NCBI RefSeq assembly: GCF_043555835.1
Contig: NZ_JBIGHV010000003.1
Span: forward strand, 62,001 to 126,000
Length of the DNA: 64,000 nucleotides
From: Pelomonas parva
GTDB taxonomy: Bacteria > Pseudomonadota > Gammaproteobacteria > Burkholderiales > Burkholderiaceae_C
Direction of reading: 5' to 3'
Every line of letters starts with the position of its first letter. The first letter of the stretch is position 1. Positions 54,992 through 63,342 of the stretch are shown here, piece by piece. The notes under the pieces were generated by a model. That model was given only the letters and a program-made list of their open reading frames with translations. It was not told where the DNA came from and ran no database searches. The position numbers and the translations under genes were made by a program.

Positions 54992-57405
54992 TGGGTGTCC
55001 TTAGGAGCGCTGGCCGCACCACGCCAGCGCCGCAGCGTCAGCGCGTTGGCCACCACGCTGACGCTACTGAAGGCCATCGCGGCGCCGGCGATGACCGGGT
55101 TCAGCAGGCCTAAAGCGGCGAGCGGGATGCCCAGCACGTTGTAGCCAAACGCCCAGAACAGGCCCTGCTTGATCTTGGAGTAGGTGCGCCGCGACACGTC
55201 CAGCGAGTCCGCCACCAGGCGCAGGTCGCCGCGCATCAGCGTGATGCCGGCCGTCTCCGTCGCCACATCGGCGCCGCCGGCCATCGCATAGGACACCGAA
55301 GCCGCCGCGAGCGCCGGGCCGTCGTTGAGGCCGTCGCCCACGAAGGCCACCACCGCGCCCTCGTCGCACAGCTGCTTGACGACAGCCGCCTTGTCGCCAG
55401 GCAGCACCTCGGCGCGGACTTCGGCTATGCCCAGCTGCTGCGCCACCGCCTGCGCGGCACCGTGGTTGTCGCCCGTCAGCATGACGGTGCGGATGCCCAG
55501 CTCGTGCAGGCGGGCCACGGCGGCGCCGGCGGAGGCCTTCACGGTGTCGCCGAAAGCCAGCAGGCCCAGCACGCGCCTCCGGTCGCCCTCCGAGCCGATG
55601 AGCCAGGACACGGTCTTGCCTTCACTTTCAAGCCGGCTAGCGTCGGACTGCGCTGCGCCTTCGTCCAGGCCCAGTTCGCGCAACAACCGCGTGCTGCCGA
55701 GCGCCACCTTCTGGCCGCGCACCATGCCCTCGACGCCTCGGCCAGGGAGGGCCACCACCTGTTGCGCCTCCGGCACCGGCACACGCTCGTCACGGGCCTT
55801 GTCCATGACGGCGACGGCCAGCGGATGGCTGCTGGACTTCTGCAGAGCGGCGGCCAACCGCAAAACCTCCTCGCGGCTCAGGCCCTCAGCCGGCACCACG
55901 GCCGCGAGCGAAGGCTTGCCCTCGGTCAACGTGCCGGTCTTGTCGAACGCCACCACGGTCACGGCATGCGCCACCTCCAGCGCCTCCGCGTCCTTGATGA
56001 GGATGCCGTGGCGGGCCGCCACCCCGGTGCCGACCATGATGGCGGTCGGTGTCGCCAGGCCCAGCGCGCAGGGGCAGGCGATCACCAGCACGGCCACGGC
56101 GTTGATCAGTGCGAACTCCCAGTTGCCGGTCCACAGCACCCAGCCGAGGAAGGTCGCCAGGGCGATGCCCAGCACGACGGGCACGAACACGGCGCTGACG
56201 CGGTCGACGATGCGCTGGATGGGCGCCTTGCCGGCCTGGGCGGACTCGACCATGCGGATGATGCGCGCCAGCGTCGTCTCGGCACCGATGGCGGTCGTGC
56301 GCACGGTCAGCAAGCCCTCCGCATTGATGGCGCCGCCGGTCACCTTGTCGCCCACACCCTTGGCCACCGGCAGGCTCTCGCCGGTGATGAGCGATTCGTC
56401 GATGTGGCTGCGCCCCTCGACGATCTCTGCGTCGACGGCGACCCGGTCGCCCGGGCGGACGATGACGAGGTCGCCGACCACCACCTGCTCGACCGGGATG
56501 TCCGACTCGACCCCGTCGCGGCGCACCCGCGCGCTGGCCGGCCTCAGCGCATTGAGCGAGCGGATGGCGTCGGTCGTCTGGCGCTTGGCCCGATGCTCCA
56601 GCCACTTGCCCAGCAGCACGAGGGTGATGACGGCGGCAGAGGCCTCGAAGTAGAGATGCGGCATGCCATGCGCGGCATGCTTGATGAGCAGGTAGACGGA
56701 CAGCCCGTAGGCCGCCGAGGTACCCAGCGCGACCAGCAAGTCCATGTTGCCCGTGCCGGCCAGTACCGCCTTCCAGCCGGCACGATAGAAGCGCCAGCCC
56801 AGCCAGAACTGCACCGGGGTCGCCAGCGCGAGCTGCACCCAGCCGTCCATCATCCAGTCGACGCCGAACAGCGCAAGGAGCATCGGCGCCATCAGCGGCA
56901 CGGTTAGCGAGGCCCCGACCGCCACCGGCCACCAGTCCGGGGCGAGGCCCGCCTGTGGCTGCGCCTCGCCCTGGCCGTCACTGGCGGTATAGCCCGCCTT
57001 GGCGACGGCCGACTTCAGTGCGGCGACCGGCACCGTGGACAGCGCCTGGACGGTGGCCTTCTCCGTGGCCAGGTTGACGGACGCACTGGTGACCCCCGGC
57101 ACCTTGAGCAGCGCCTTCTCCACCCTGGCCACGCACGATGCGCAGGTCATGCCTTGCACCTGCAGCACCGTCTGCGTCGTCGCGACGTCGTAGCCGGCCT
57201 TGCGCACGGCGGCAGCCAGCGTCTGCGCGCTGACCGAGGCGTCGACGCTGACCGAGGCTTGCTCGGTGGCCAGGTTGACGCTAGCCGCCTGGACGCCCGG
57301 CACGGCCTTGAGCGTCTTCTCGACGCGCAGCACGCAGGAGGCACAGGTCATGCCCGTCACCTGCAGCTTGATGCCGAGTGGATTAGAGAGTTCAGCAGTG
57401 CTCAT
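54988..57405 (-). CDS. copA: Cu(I)-exporting P1B-type ATPase CopA
   Basis: An 805-residue copper-exporting ATPase of the inner membrane. Two N-terminal heavy-metal domains, each with GMTCASC (about residues 14-70 and 80-140). Eight membrane helices include the ion site IACPCALGLATPTA. The actuator motif is LITGESLPV, the phosphorylated Asp is in FDKTGTLTEGKP, HPLAVAVM is the nucleotide-binding HP motif, and GDGLNDGPALAAA is the hinge. This is the CPC type specific for Cu(I). Divergent from copZ. Confidence 0.96.
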   Translation of the reverse strand: MSTAELSNPLGIKLQVTGMTCASCVLRVEKTLKAVPGVQAASVNLATEQASVSVDASVSAQTLAAAVRKAGYDVATTQTVLQVQGMTCASCVARVEKALLKVPGVTSASVNLATEKATVQALSTVPVAALKSAVAKAGYTASDGQGEAQPQAGLAPDWWPVAVGASLTVPLMAPMLLALFGVDWMMDGWVQLALATPVQFWLGWRFYRAGWKAVLAGTGNMDLLVALGTSAAYGLSVYLLIKHAAHGMPHLYFEASAAVITLVLLGKWLEHRAKRQTTDAIRSLNALRPASARVRRDGVESDIPVEQVVVGDLVIVRPGDRVAVDAEIVEGRSHIDESLITGESLPVAKGVGDKVTGGAINAEGLLTVRTTAIGAETTLARIIRMVESAQAGKAPIQRIVDRVSAVFVPVVLGIALATFLGWVLWTGNWEFALINAVAVLVIACPCALGLATPTAIMVGTGVAARHGILIKDAEALEVAHAVTVVAFDKTGTLTEGKPSLAAVVPAEGLSREEVLRLAAALQKSSSHPLAVAVMDKARDERVPVPEAQQVVALPGRGVEGMVRGQKVALGSTRLLRELGLDEGAAQSDASRLESEGKTVSWLIGSEGDRRRVLGLLAFGDTVKASAGAAVARLHELGIRTVMLTGDNHGAAQAVAQQLGIAEVRAEVLPGDKAAVVKQLCDEGAVVAFVGDGLNDGPALAAASVSYAMAGGADVATETAGITLMRGDLRLVADSLDVSRRTYSKIKQGLFWAFGYNVLGIPLAALGLLNPVIAGAAMAFSSVSVVANALTLRRWRGAASAPKDTQ

Positions 57406-57434
57406 GGCGACCTCGGATGCGATTCGATCTCGGC

Positions 57435-57465
57435 ATCGTCAAGGTTCCAACGCTGGCAAGGTCAA
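57435..57465 (-). promoter_or_regulatory. CueR-type promoter of copA
   Basis: On the minus strand: -35 TTGACC (57465-57460), a 19-base spacer, -10 GACGAT (57440-57435). The spacer holds an imperfect dyad (ACCTTGCCA and TTGGAACCT). A 19-base spacer with a dyad inside is diagnostic of MerR-family activation. Confidence 0.8.
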
Positions 57466-57516
57466 GGGTCCTTGCGGAAATCCCACAAGAATTGCGTGGA
57501 TTCTGCGCCTGCGGTG

Positions 57517-57547
57517 TTGACCTTCCCACTGTGGAAGGCCTGAAAGT
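57517..57547 (+). promoter_or_regulatory. CueR-type promoter of copZ
   Basis: -35 TTGACC (57517-57522), 19-base spacer, -10 GAAAGT (57542-57547). The spacer carries the dyad CCTTCC-6-GGAAGG (57521-57538), close to the consensus CueR box. The copZ ATG is 37 bases after the -10. Confidence 0.85.
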
Positions 57548-57583
57548 ACCCCCACCAATCCACTCAGTCCTCAGGACGACACC

Positions 57584-57802
57584 ATGCTTACCTTCGAAAT
57601 CAACGACATGACCTGCGGTCACTGCGTCAGCGCCATCACCAAGGCGCTGAAGGCTGCTGACCCAGCAGCCAAGGTGCACATCGACCTGGCCAGCCACCGC
57701 GTGCAGGTCGAATCGGCCTCGGCCGACGCCGAGGAACTGGCCGACGCCATCAGGGACGCCGGCTACAGCGCCATGCCGCTGCCGCCGACTCCAGCCGCCT
57801 AA
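57584..57802 (+). CDS. copZ: CopZ copper chaperone (HMA domain)
   Basis: A 72-residue cytoplasmic copper chaperone: one heavy-metal-associated domain with the Cu(I)-binding motif MTCGHCVSAITKAL (the two cysteines at about residues 10 and 13). The expected ferredoxin-like pattern follows (KVHIDLASHRVQVES, LADAIRDAGYSAM). It should deliver Cu(I) to CopA or CueR. Own CueR-type promoter upstream. Its TAA overlaps the stop of the convergent WD40-caspase gene. Confidence 0.95.
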   Translation: MLTFEINDMTCGHCVSAITKALKAADPAAKVHIDLASHRVQVESASADAEELADAIRDAGYSAMPLPPTPAA

Positions 57803-60800
57803 GGCAGCCGATAGACCGGCGTGTCCTGGCCGAAGTTGATGATCAGCGGCTCCTGCGCATGCTTCACCCGTTGCGCGATCGCCTTGGTCGCGTCCCTGGC
57901 GTACTTGCCCAGCTCGAACATGCTGACGACGCGGTCGACGTTCAGGTCGGGCTTGCTGTTGTTGTTCAGGCCGTTGAGCAGCGTGTGCGTGAACAGGCCG
58001 TTGCCTTCATAGCCGTCCAGCGCCTCTTCCGTGGAGCTGGCCGAGGCAAAGATGTGCAGGCCCATGCGCTTGGCCATCACGCTGACCCGCGCGTCGTACA
58101 GCCCGCTGACGACGCCGCCCATGCCACCGGCGTGGCAGGTGTCCAGCACATACAGCTGCGTCAGCGCCTTGATGCGCTTGGAGAACTCGATGATCTCGTT
58201 GGCGCTGATCATGCTGGCGGGGTTGAGGCCGCCGTCGTAGTCGCTGGTGACCATGTAGTACTGGTCGCCCAGCAGCACGCCGTGGCCGGCGACGAACAGC
58301 AGGAAGTGGTCGGTCGACCTGGCGCGCGCGGCGATGCCGTCGATCTTGTCGAGGATGCCCTGGCGGCTGGCCTGCGCATTGGCCAGGGTCTCCACCGTGA
58401 TGTTCTCGGGCCCGTAGATGCCGGCGGCCTGGGCCTGCCATCTGGCCGAGACATCGCGCGAATCCTTGGCGGCAAAGTTCAGCCGGGCCGACTTGTCCTT
58501 GTACTCGTCGATGCCGATCGCCAGGATGTGCAGGCGCGGCGCCACCGGGCGCTGGGTGGACGTGTAGGTGGTGGACACGCCCTCGGACTGGATGGAGTTC
58601 TGCGCATTGAAGGCCACGACCTCGATGTCGTTCACGCCCGGCACGGGGTCGATGTCGGCAAAGGACTCGACCAGCTCGGCGTTGCGCGCCTGGGTCAGCA
58701 CCGCGCCCGCCGGTGCGCTGTCGGTGGAGCCCTGCTTCAGGCTGCGCATCTGCGCCAGCATCTCGTCCGGGTTGATCTGCGCGACGCTCTTGACGAGGGT
58801 GCGCTCGGGCATGCTGCGCGAGACGCCGTCCGACTTGACGAGCTTGCCGTTGTGGAACACCCGCACATCGCCAATGCCACCGCCACCAGCCTTGACGCGG
58901 TAGGCGACGCGGACACTGCCGGCCTCCCCCGGCCCGGGCGCCTGCACGCGCTCCACCACGGGCGGCGCATGCTTGACGGCGTCCTGGATGGAGATCGCCA
59001 CCAGCGACGACACATCCTTGCCGGCCAGCGTGGCCTCGACGATGTCGGGCCGGTAGAACAGGTCGTAGAACTGGTCGATGCCGTAGACCGCCATGCCGAT
59101 GCGGATGTTGACGTTCTTCGCTGCCTTGAGGGACGAGGTCGCGAAGTAGCCGCTGGGCGTCAGTGAAATCCATTCGCCGTCGTTGAAGCGGATGTGCTGC
59201 ACCAGCTCCGCGCCGCTGGCCACATCCCACACCCGGCTGGTGGCGTCCATGCCGGCGGACACGACCTGGGTGCCGGCGCGGTTGAACATCACGGCGCTGA
59301 TGCTGTCCGTGTGGCCCGAGAACTTGCCGATCTGGCGGCCCGAGGCGATGTCCCAGTGCTTGATCAGCAGCTCGCTGACGCCGTTCTGGTAGCCCTCGCT
59401 GGACACGGCGGTGCGGCCGTCCGGGCTGAAGGCGAGCGACGTCACGTAGCCGGCATGGCCGTCGAACCCGCGGACCTCCTTGCCCGAGCGGACATCCCAG
59501 AGCCGGATGTTCCTGTCATTCGGGATGCCGGAGCGCAGCGCCCCGGTCAGCGCGAACTGCCCGTCAGGGCTGATGGCGGCCGCCGTGACCGCGCCGCCGT
59601 GACCGGTCTTGATGTCGAAGAGATAGCCGCTCACCGAGCGGGCCGCATAGAAGGTGCTGGCGACTGCACCGCTGCCGACGTCGAACAGGTTCAGCGAGTG
59701 CCGCCGCATGGTGGCCGTGACGTCGTTGCCCGCCATGTCCTTGTAGTTGCCGGGTGCGTGGTCGAAGTCCTGCATGAACTGCGCTGCGGCAATCGCCTGG
59801 CGGCCATTGGGCAGGAAGGCCACCGGGCTCGATCCGTCCGCGATGTACTTGCCTCGGAAGTCGAGCAGCGGCGCGCCGGAAGCGGCATCCCACAGCTTGA
59901 CGCTGCCCTCGCCCTTCTGGCGCGACGTGGAGATGACCCGGCTGCCGTCCGGGCTGAAGGCCGCGTTGAGCACCACGGCCGTGTGGCCGGCAAAGGTCTT
60001 TAGCTCGGCGCCGGTGTTGAAGTCCCAGGTCTTGAGCGTCTTGTCGTCGCTGGCGGTCAGCATGCGCTGGCCGTCGGGGCTGAAGGCGACCGCGTTGATC
60101 GGGTGCTCATGGCCCTGGTAGGCGCGCAGGCCTCTGCCGGTCTCCAGCGACCACAGGTGGAACGAGGGCCGCTCCGAGAAGCTCCAGGCCGCGTTCAGCG
60201 CGAGCTTGCCGTCCGGGCTGCGCGCCAAGGCCGAGCTGCCCGGCGCCGCGCCCGACAGCGAGCCCACCGCCTGGCCGCTCGCGATGTCCCAGATGCTGGT
60301 GGCGCCCATGCTGGCGGCGAGCAGGGTCCGGCCATCCGGCGCATAGGCCATGGCGGCGACCAGGTTGCGGCCTTCGACGGAATACAGCCGCTGCTGGCCG
60401 CCGTCGAACGAACGCACCTCGGCGCCCGTGTCGATGTCCCAGATGCGCACCTGCGTGTTGGCCATGCTGGCCGACGCGATGTGCCGGCCGTCGGGGCTCA
60501 GCGCCACGGCGGTCAGGCGGTTGTCATGGGCCACCCAGCTGCGCAGGCCCTGGCCGGTCGCGACCTGCCAGGTGCGCACCGTCTTGTCCGCCGCGCCCGA
60601 GACCAGCCGCTGCCCATCCGGCGTGAAGGCCAGGCTGGCGACGCGGCCCTTGTGGCCCGACAACGTGCGCACCAGCTCGCCGGTCGCGCTGTCCCAGAGC
60701 TTGATCGTCGCGTCGCTGTGCCCCGAGGCGACCCGCTTGCCGTCGGGGCTGTAGGCCACGGCCCAGACGCCGCCGCTCTTCGTGTCGAACTGCAAGGCCG

Positions 60801-61242
60801 GGCGCCAGCCGGGCACGGCAAGCAGCGTCAGCGCGCCCGCCCGGTGGCCCAGCAGCACCTGCTGCCCATCCGGGCTGAAGGCTATCGAGCTGACCGAACC
60901 CAGGCCGGGCAAGGTCTGCAAGGCCTTGCCGGTCGCGAGGTTCCACACCTGGACCATGGTGTTGCTGGCCGACAGCGCCAGCTGCCCGTCCGGGCTGATG
61001 GCCACCGCGTCGATGCCGCCGGCATGCCGGTCCCACGAGCGGATCTCACGGCGATCGCGCAGGCGCCAATAGACCAGCTTCTTCTCGCTGCCGCCGGTCA
61101 GCGCGTAGGCGCCATCCTGGCTGATGGCGACGGCCTGCACCAGGCCGGAGTGGCCCTTCTGCACGAAGACCTCCACCTCCTGCTGCGCCAGCGCGCGCGC
61201 CGGCAGCAAGGCCAGCGCCAGGATGCAGGCCAGCACGCGCAT
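57799..61242 (-). CDS. Exported WD40-repeat caspase-like (C14) protease
   Basis: A 1147-residue protein: signal peptide (RVLACILALALLPARALAQ), then about fourteen WD40-type blades (about residues 25-720; units such as SPDGKRVASGHSDATIKLWD and SPDGQRMLTASDDKTLKTWD), enough for two seven-bladed propellers. A linker with beta domains (about 730-890) precedes a caspase-fold peptidase (about 895-1140) starting RLHILAIGIDEYKDKSARLN. The dyad is His987 in FVAGHGV and Cys1036 in YVLDTCHAGG, both intact. Substrate unknown. The start at 61242 is supported by the signal peptide. Translationally close (5 bases) to the upstream exported partner. Confidence 0.92.
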   Translation of the reverse strand: MRVLACILALALLPARALAQQEVEVFVQKGHSGLVQAVAISQDGAYALTGGSEKKLVYWRLRDRREIRSWDRHAGGIDAVAISPDGQLALSASNTMVQVWNLATGKALQTLPGLGSVSSIAFSPDGQQVLLGHRAGALTLLAVPGWRPALQFDTKSGGVWAVAYSPDGKRVASGHSDATIKLWDSATGELVRTLSGHKGRVASLAFTPDGQRLVSGAADKTVRTWQVATGQGLRSWVAHDNRLTAVALSPDGRHIASASMANTQVRIWDIDTGAEVRSFDGGQQRLYSVEGRNLVAAMAYAPDGRTLLAASMGATSIWDIASGQAVGSLSGAAPGSSALARSPDGKLALNAAWSFSERPSFHLWSLETGRGLRAYQGHEHPINAVAFSPDGQRMLTASDDKTLKTWDFNTGAELKTFAGHTAVVLNAAFSPDGSRVISTSRQKGEGSVKLWDAASGAPLLDFRGKYIADGSSPVAFLPNGRQAIAAAQFMQDFDHAPGNYKDMAGNDVTATMRRHSLNLFDVGSGAVASTFYAARSVSGYLFDIKTGHGGAVTAAAISPDGQFALTGALRSGIPNDRNIRLWDVRSGKEVRGFDGHAGYVTSLAFSPDGRTAVSSEGYQNGVSELLIKHWDIASGRQIGKFSGHTDSISAVMFNRAGTQVVSAGMDATSRVWDVASGAELVQHIRFNDGEWISLTPSGYFATSSLKAAKNVNIRIGMAVYGIDQFYDLFYRPDIVEATLAGKDVSSLVAISIQDAVKHAPPVVERVQAPGPGEAGSVRVAYRVKAGGGGIGDVRVFHNGKLVKSDGVSRSMPERTLVKSVAQINPDEMLAQMRSLKQGSTDSAPAGAVLTQARNAELVESFADIDPVPGVNDIEVVAFNAQNSIQSEGVSTTYTSTQRPVAPRLHILAIGIDEYKDKSARLNFAAKDSRDVSARWQAQAAGIYGPENITVETLANAQASRQGILDKIDGIAARARSTDHFLLFVAGHGVLLGDQYYMVTSDYDGGLNPASMISANEIIEFSKRIKALTQLYVLDTCHAGGMGGVVSGLYDARVSVMAKRMGLHIFASASSTEEALDGYEGNGLFTHTLLNGLNNNSKPDLNVDRVVSMFELGKYARDATKAIAQRVKHAQEPLIINFGQDTPVYRLP

Positions 61243-61247
61243 GGCCT

Positions 61248-61787
61248 TCACTCCAGCTTCAGCTGCGACAGCGCCGACAGGCCTTCGGCGATGTGCTTGG
61301 CAATCAGGCCGCGGTTGGTGATCTGGTGCTTCTCGACGGCGTTCCAGGCGCTGGCGCCGTCCGAATGCACTGTCTTGATGAGCTGCTTCATGACCACTGC
61401 GTCCGTCAACGTGGCTACCAGCGTCCACTCGGCCTCCATCTCCAGCGTCATGGCGGAGAAGATGTTGAAGTGCCAGCCCTCCATCACGGGCACTTTCCTG
61501 ATGACTACCTTCAGCGTGTAGTCGGCCCCCGGCTCCGAGTACAGCTCGGCGAAGACCCCGGACTTCTGGATGGCCTGCTGGATGTTGTGGGTCCATTCCG
61601 GCAGCTTGGTCTCGGTCATCACCTGCACGCTGCCCACGGCGGGCGGCGTTTCCAGCGTGACGCTGGCAAACACCGACTTGGCGTGCTGGCGCAGCGCGGG
61701 CTGGGTGTCGGCATCCGCCGCCAGGGCGCTGCCGGCCAGGCCAAGCGCCAGTGCAAGCAGGGCGGCGCGCCGCAGCATCTTTTTCAC
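61248..61787 (-). CDS. Exported partner protein of the WD40-caspase, unknown function
   Basis: A 179-residue exported protein. GTG at 61787 is chosen: it is preceded by GGGGGA and gives a normal KKMLRRAALLALALGLAGSALA signal peptide; the ATG at 61778 is an alternative. Mature part: KSVFASVTLETPPAVGSVQV, WTHNIQQAIQKSGVFAELY, DYTLKVVIRKVPVMEGWHF, EAEWTLVATLTDAVVMKQLIKTV. This resembles small periplasmic lipoprotein-like domains that present an alpha/beta surface, but I recognise no family and see no lipobox. Only 5 bases before the caspase start, so likely one functional unit. Confidence 0.8.
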   Translation of the reverse strand: MKKMLRRAALLALALGLAGSALAADADTQPALRQHAKSVFASVTLETPPAVGSVQVMTETKLPEWTHNIQQAIQKSGVFAELYSEPGADYTLKVVIRKVPVMEGWHFNIFSAMTLEMEAEWTLVATLTDAVVMKQLIKTVHSDGASAWNAVEKHQITNRGLIAKHIAEGLSALSQLKLE

Positions 61788-61974
61788 GTCACCAGTCCCC
61801 CGTCGAGCTGAAGAAACCCCGGCCGGACCACGCCGAGCCTTCATCGTGTGCCGGGCGCCGCCCCGGGCGGCCGGCGCATGGGGTCAGGTGTTGATTGCCC
61901 CGAGCGAGGATAGCGCCGAAGCGGCGACCCGCTGGGTCGGGTATGCCTGGGCGCCGGCCGTGGCGCCTGGCATG

Positions 61975-63342
61975 TCAGCACCGCCGGTCACGCGCCACAC
62001 GGCCGGCGGCGCGCGCCGCCAGGCCCAGCAGCAGGGCAGCCACCGCGGCCAGGGCCGCCAGCGGGGCCAGCGGGATGTCGACAGCCGGCGCGGGCGGCTC
62101 GAAGCGCGGCAGGCGCGCGAAGTCCGCAGCCTCGAACTTGCGCTCCTCGAACAGGTAGGGGTAGAGCTGGTGGCGCAGCCGCCTGTGGAAGGCGGTGATG
62201 GCGTCCTGGTAGGCCAGCTGGGCCAGCAGGTCGGTGCCGGCCACGCGATGCAGCACGGCCTGCAGGCCCACGCCGGGCAGCGCGAAGCCCAGCCCCTCGG
62301 TCGCCTGCTGGCGGGCCAGCAGCGCCGCACGGTAGGCGGCCACCTGCGGCGCCACGCGCTCGTCGCCCAGTTGCTGGAAGGCGTAGTACCACTTCCAGTG
62401 GAAGCCGGCCGGCAAGGGCGCGGTGTGCTGCCACTGCGGATGGCTTTGGTAGAAGCGCGCCAGCGTGTCCTCGCGGGAGATGTCCCACGCGCCGTGCACG
62501 GCCTGGCGTTGGGCCAGCATCAGGTCCACCCCCTGCTGCACCGGCACGGCACGGCTCAGCACCGCGCCGCCCAGCGTGGGCAGCACCAGCGTCAGCAGGG
62601 CCCAGCCGCCCATCAGCGCCGTCGCGTTGGCCACCGAGCTGCCGCCGCGCAGGCCTACCAGCAGGGCCAGGCCGGTCCAGCAGGCGATGTAGGCCAGCAG
62701 CGCCAGCATGACGGCCGCCAGCGCGGCGACCGGCATGCCGCTGACCACGCCGCCTGCCAGCACGGGCAGCAGCACACACAGCGCCGCCAGTCCCGCCCGC
62801 AGCCCGGCGCGCCGCAGCCACAGCGCGCGGCCGGCGCCGGGCAGCGCCAGCAGCGTGGCCAGCCGGCCGGACTGGCGCTCGCTGCTGACCAGGTCGTACA
62901 GCAGCGCAATGAGGAACAGCGGCAACAGGTAGACCGCAACGAAGGCCAGGTCGAAGCGGCCGGCCAGCGCCAGCTCGGGGTTGTAGGTCTCGCCCTCGTG
63001 CAGTTGGGTCTGCAGCGCCAGCGCCCGCACGCGCAGCACATAGGGCGTGGCGTCGCGCAGGCCCAAAGCAAGGAAGGCGGCCGGTGTGGGCTCGTCCCAG
63101 GTGCCCAGGAAGGCGTAGTAGCCCACCGTGCCGGCGTCGCCATTGCGCGTCAGCTTGGGCGCCTGGCGGGCCAGCTCCTCGCGCTGCAGCTCGGCGACGC
63201 GGGCGATGGTGTCTTGCTGGCGCTGCACCTCGCGCAGGCCGCTGACAACAGCCACGGTGGACAGCGCGAGCAACAGCAGCAGCGCCGCCATGGCCCAGCG
63301 GGAGCGGCTCAGCAGCCGCCATTCAAAGCGCAGCGCGCTCAT
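61975..63342 (-). CDS. DUF3526-type ABC transporter permease
   Basis: A 455-residue integral membrane protein of the DUF3526/ABC-2 permease group. N-terminal helix (SRWAMAALLLLLALSTVAVV), then a large periplasmic segment (about 40-145: REVQRQQDTIARVAELQREELA, DEPTPAAFLALGLRD). A membrane core of five helices follows (FDLAFVAVYLLPLFLIALLYDLVSSERQSG to VANATALMGGWALLTLVLPTLG), with a second periplasmic segment and a last helix near the C-terminus (LAALAAVAALLLGLAARAAG). The matching ATPase is presumably beyond the window. The start overlaps the stop of the next permease. Confidence 0.85.
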   Translation of the reverse strand: MSALRFEWRLLSRSRWAMAALLLLLALSTVAVVSGLREVQRQQDTIARVAELQREELARQAPKLTRNGDAGTVGYYAFLGTWDEPTPAAFLALGLRDATPYVLRVRALALQTQLHEGETYNPELALAGRFDLAFVAVYLLPLFLIALLYDLVSSERQSGRLATLLALPGAGRALWLRRAGLRAGLAALCVLLPVLAGGVVSGMPVAALAAVMLALLAYIACWTGLALLVGLRGGSSVANATALMGGWALLTLVLPTLGGAVLSRAVPVQQGVDLMLAQRQAVHGAWDISREDTLARFYQSHPQWQHTAPLPAGFHWKWYYAFQQLGDERVAPQVAAYRAALLARQQATEGLGFALPGVGLQAVLHRVAGTDLLAQLAYQDAITAFHRRLRHQLYPYLFEERKFEAADFARLPRFEPPAPAVDIPLAPLAALAAVAALLLGLAARAAGRVARDRRC

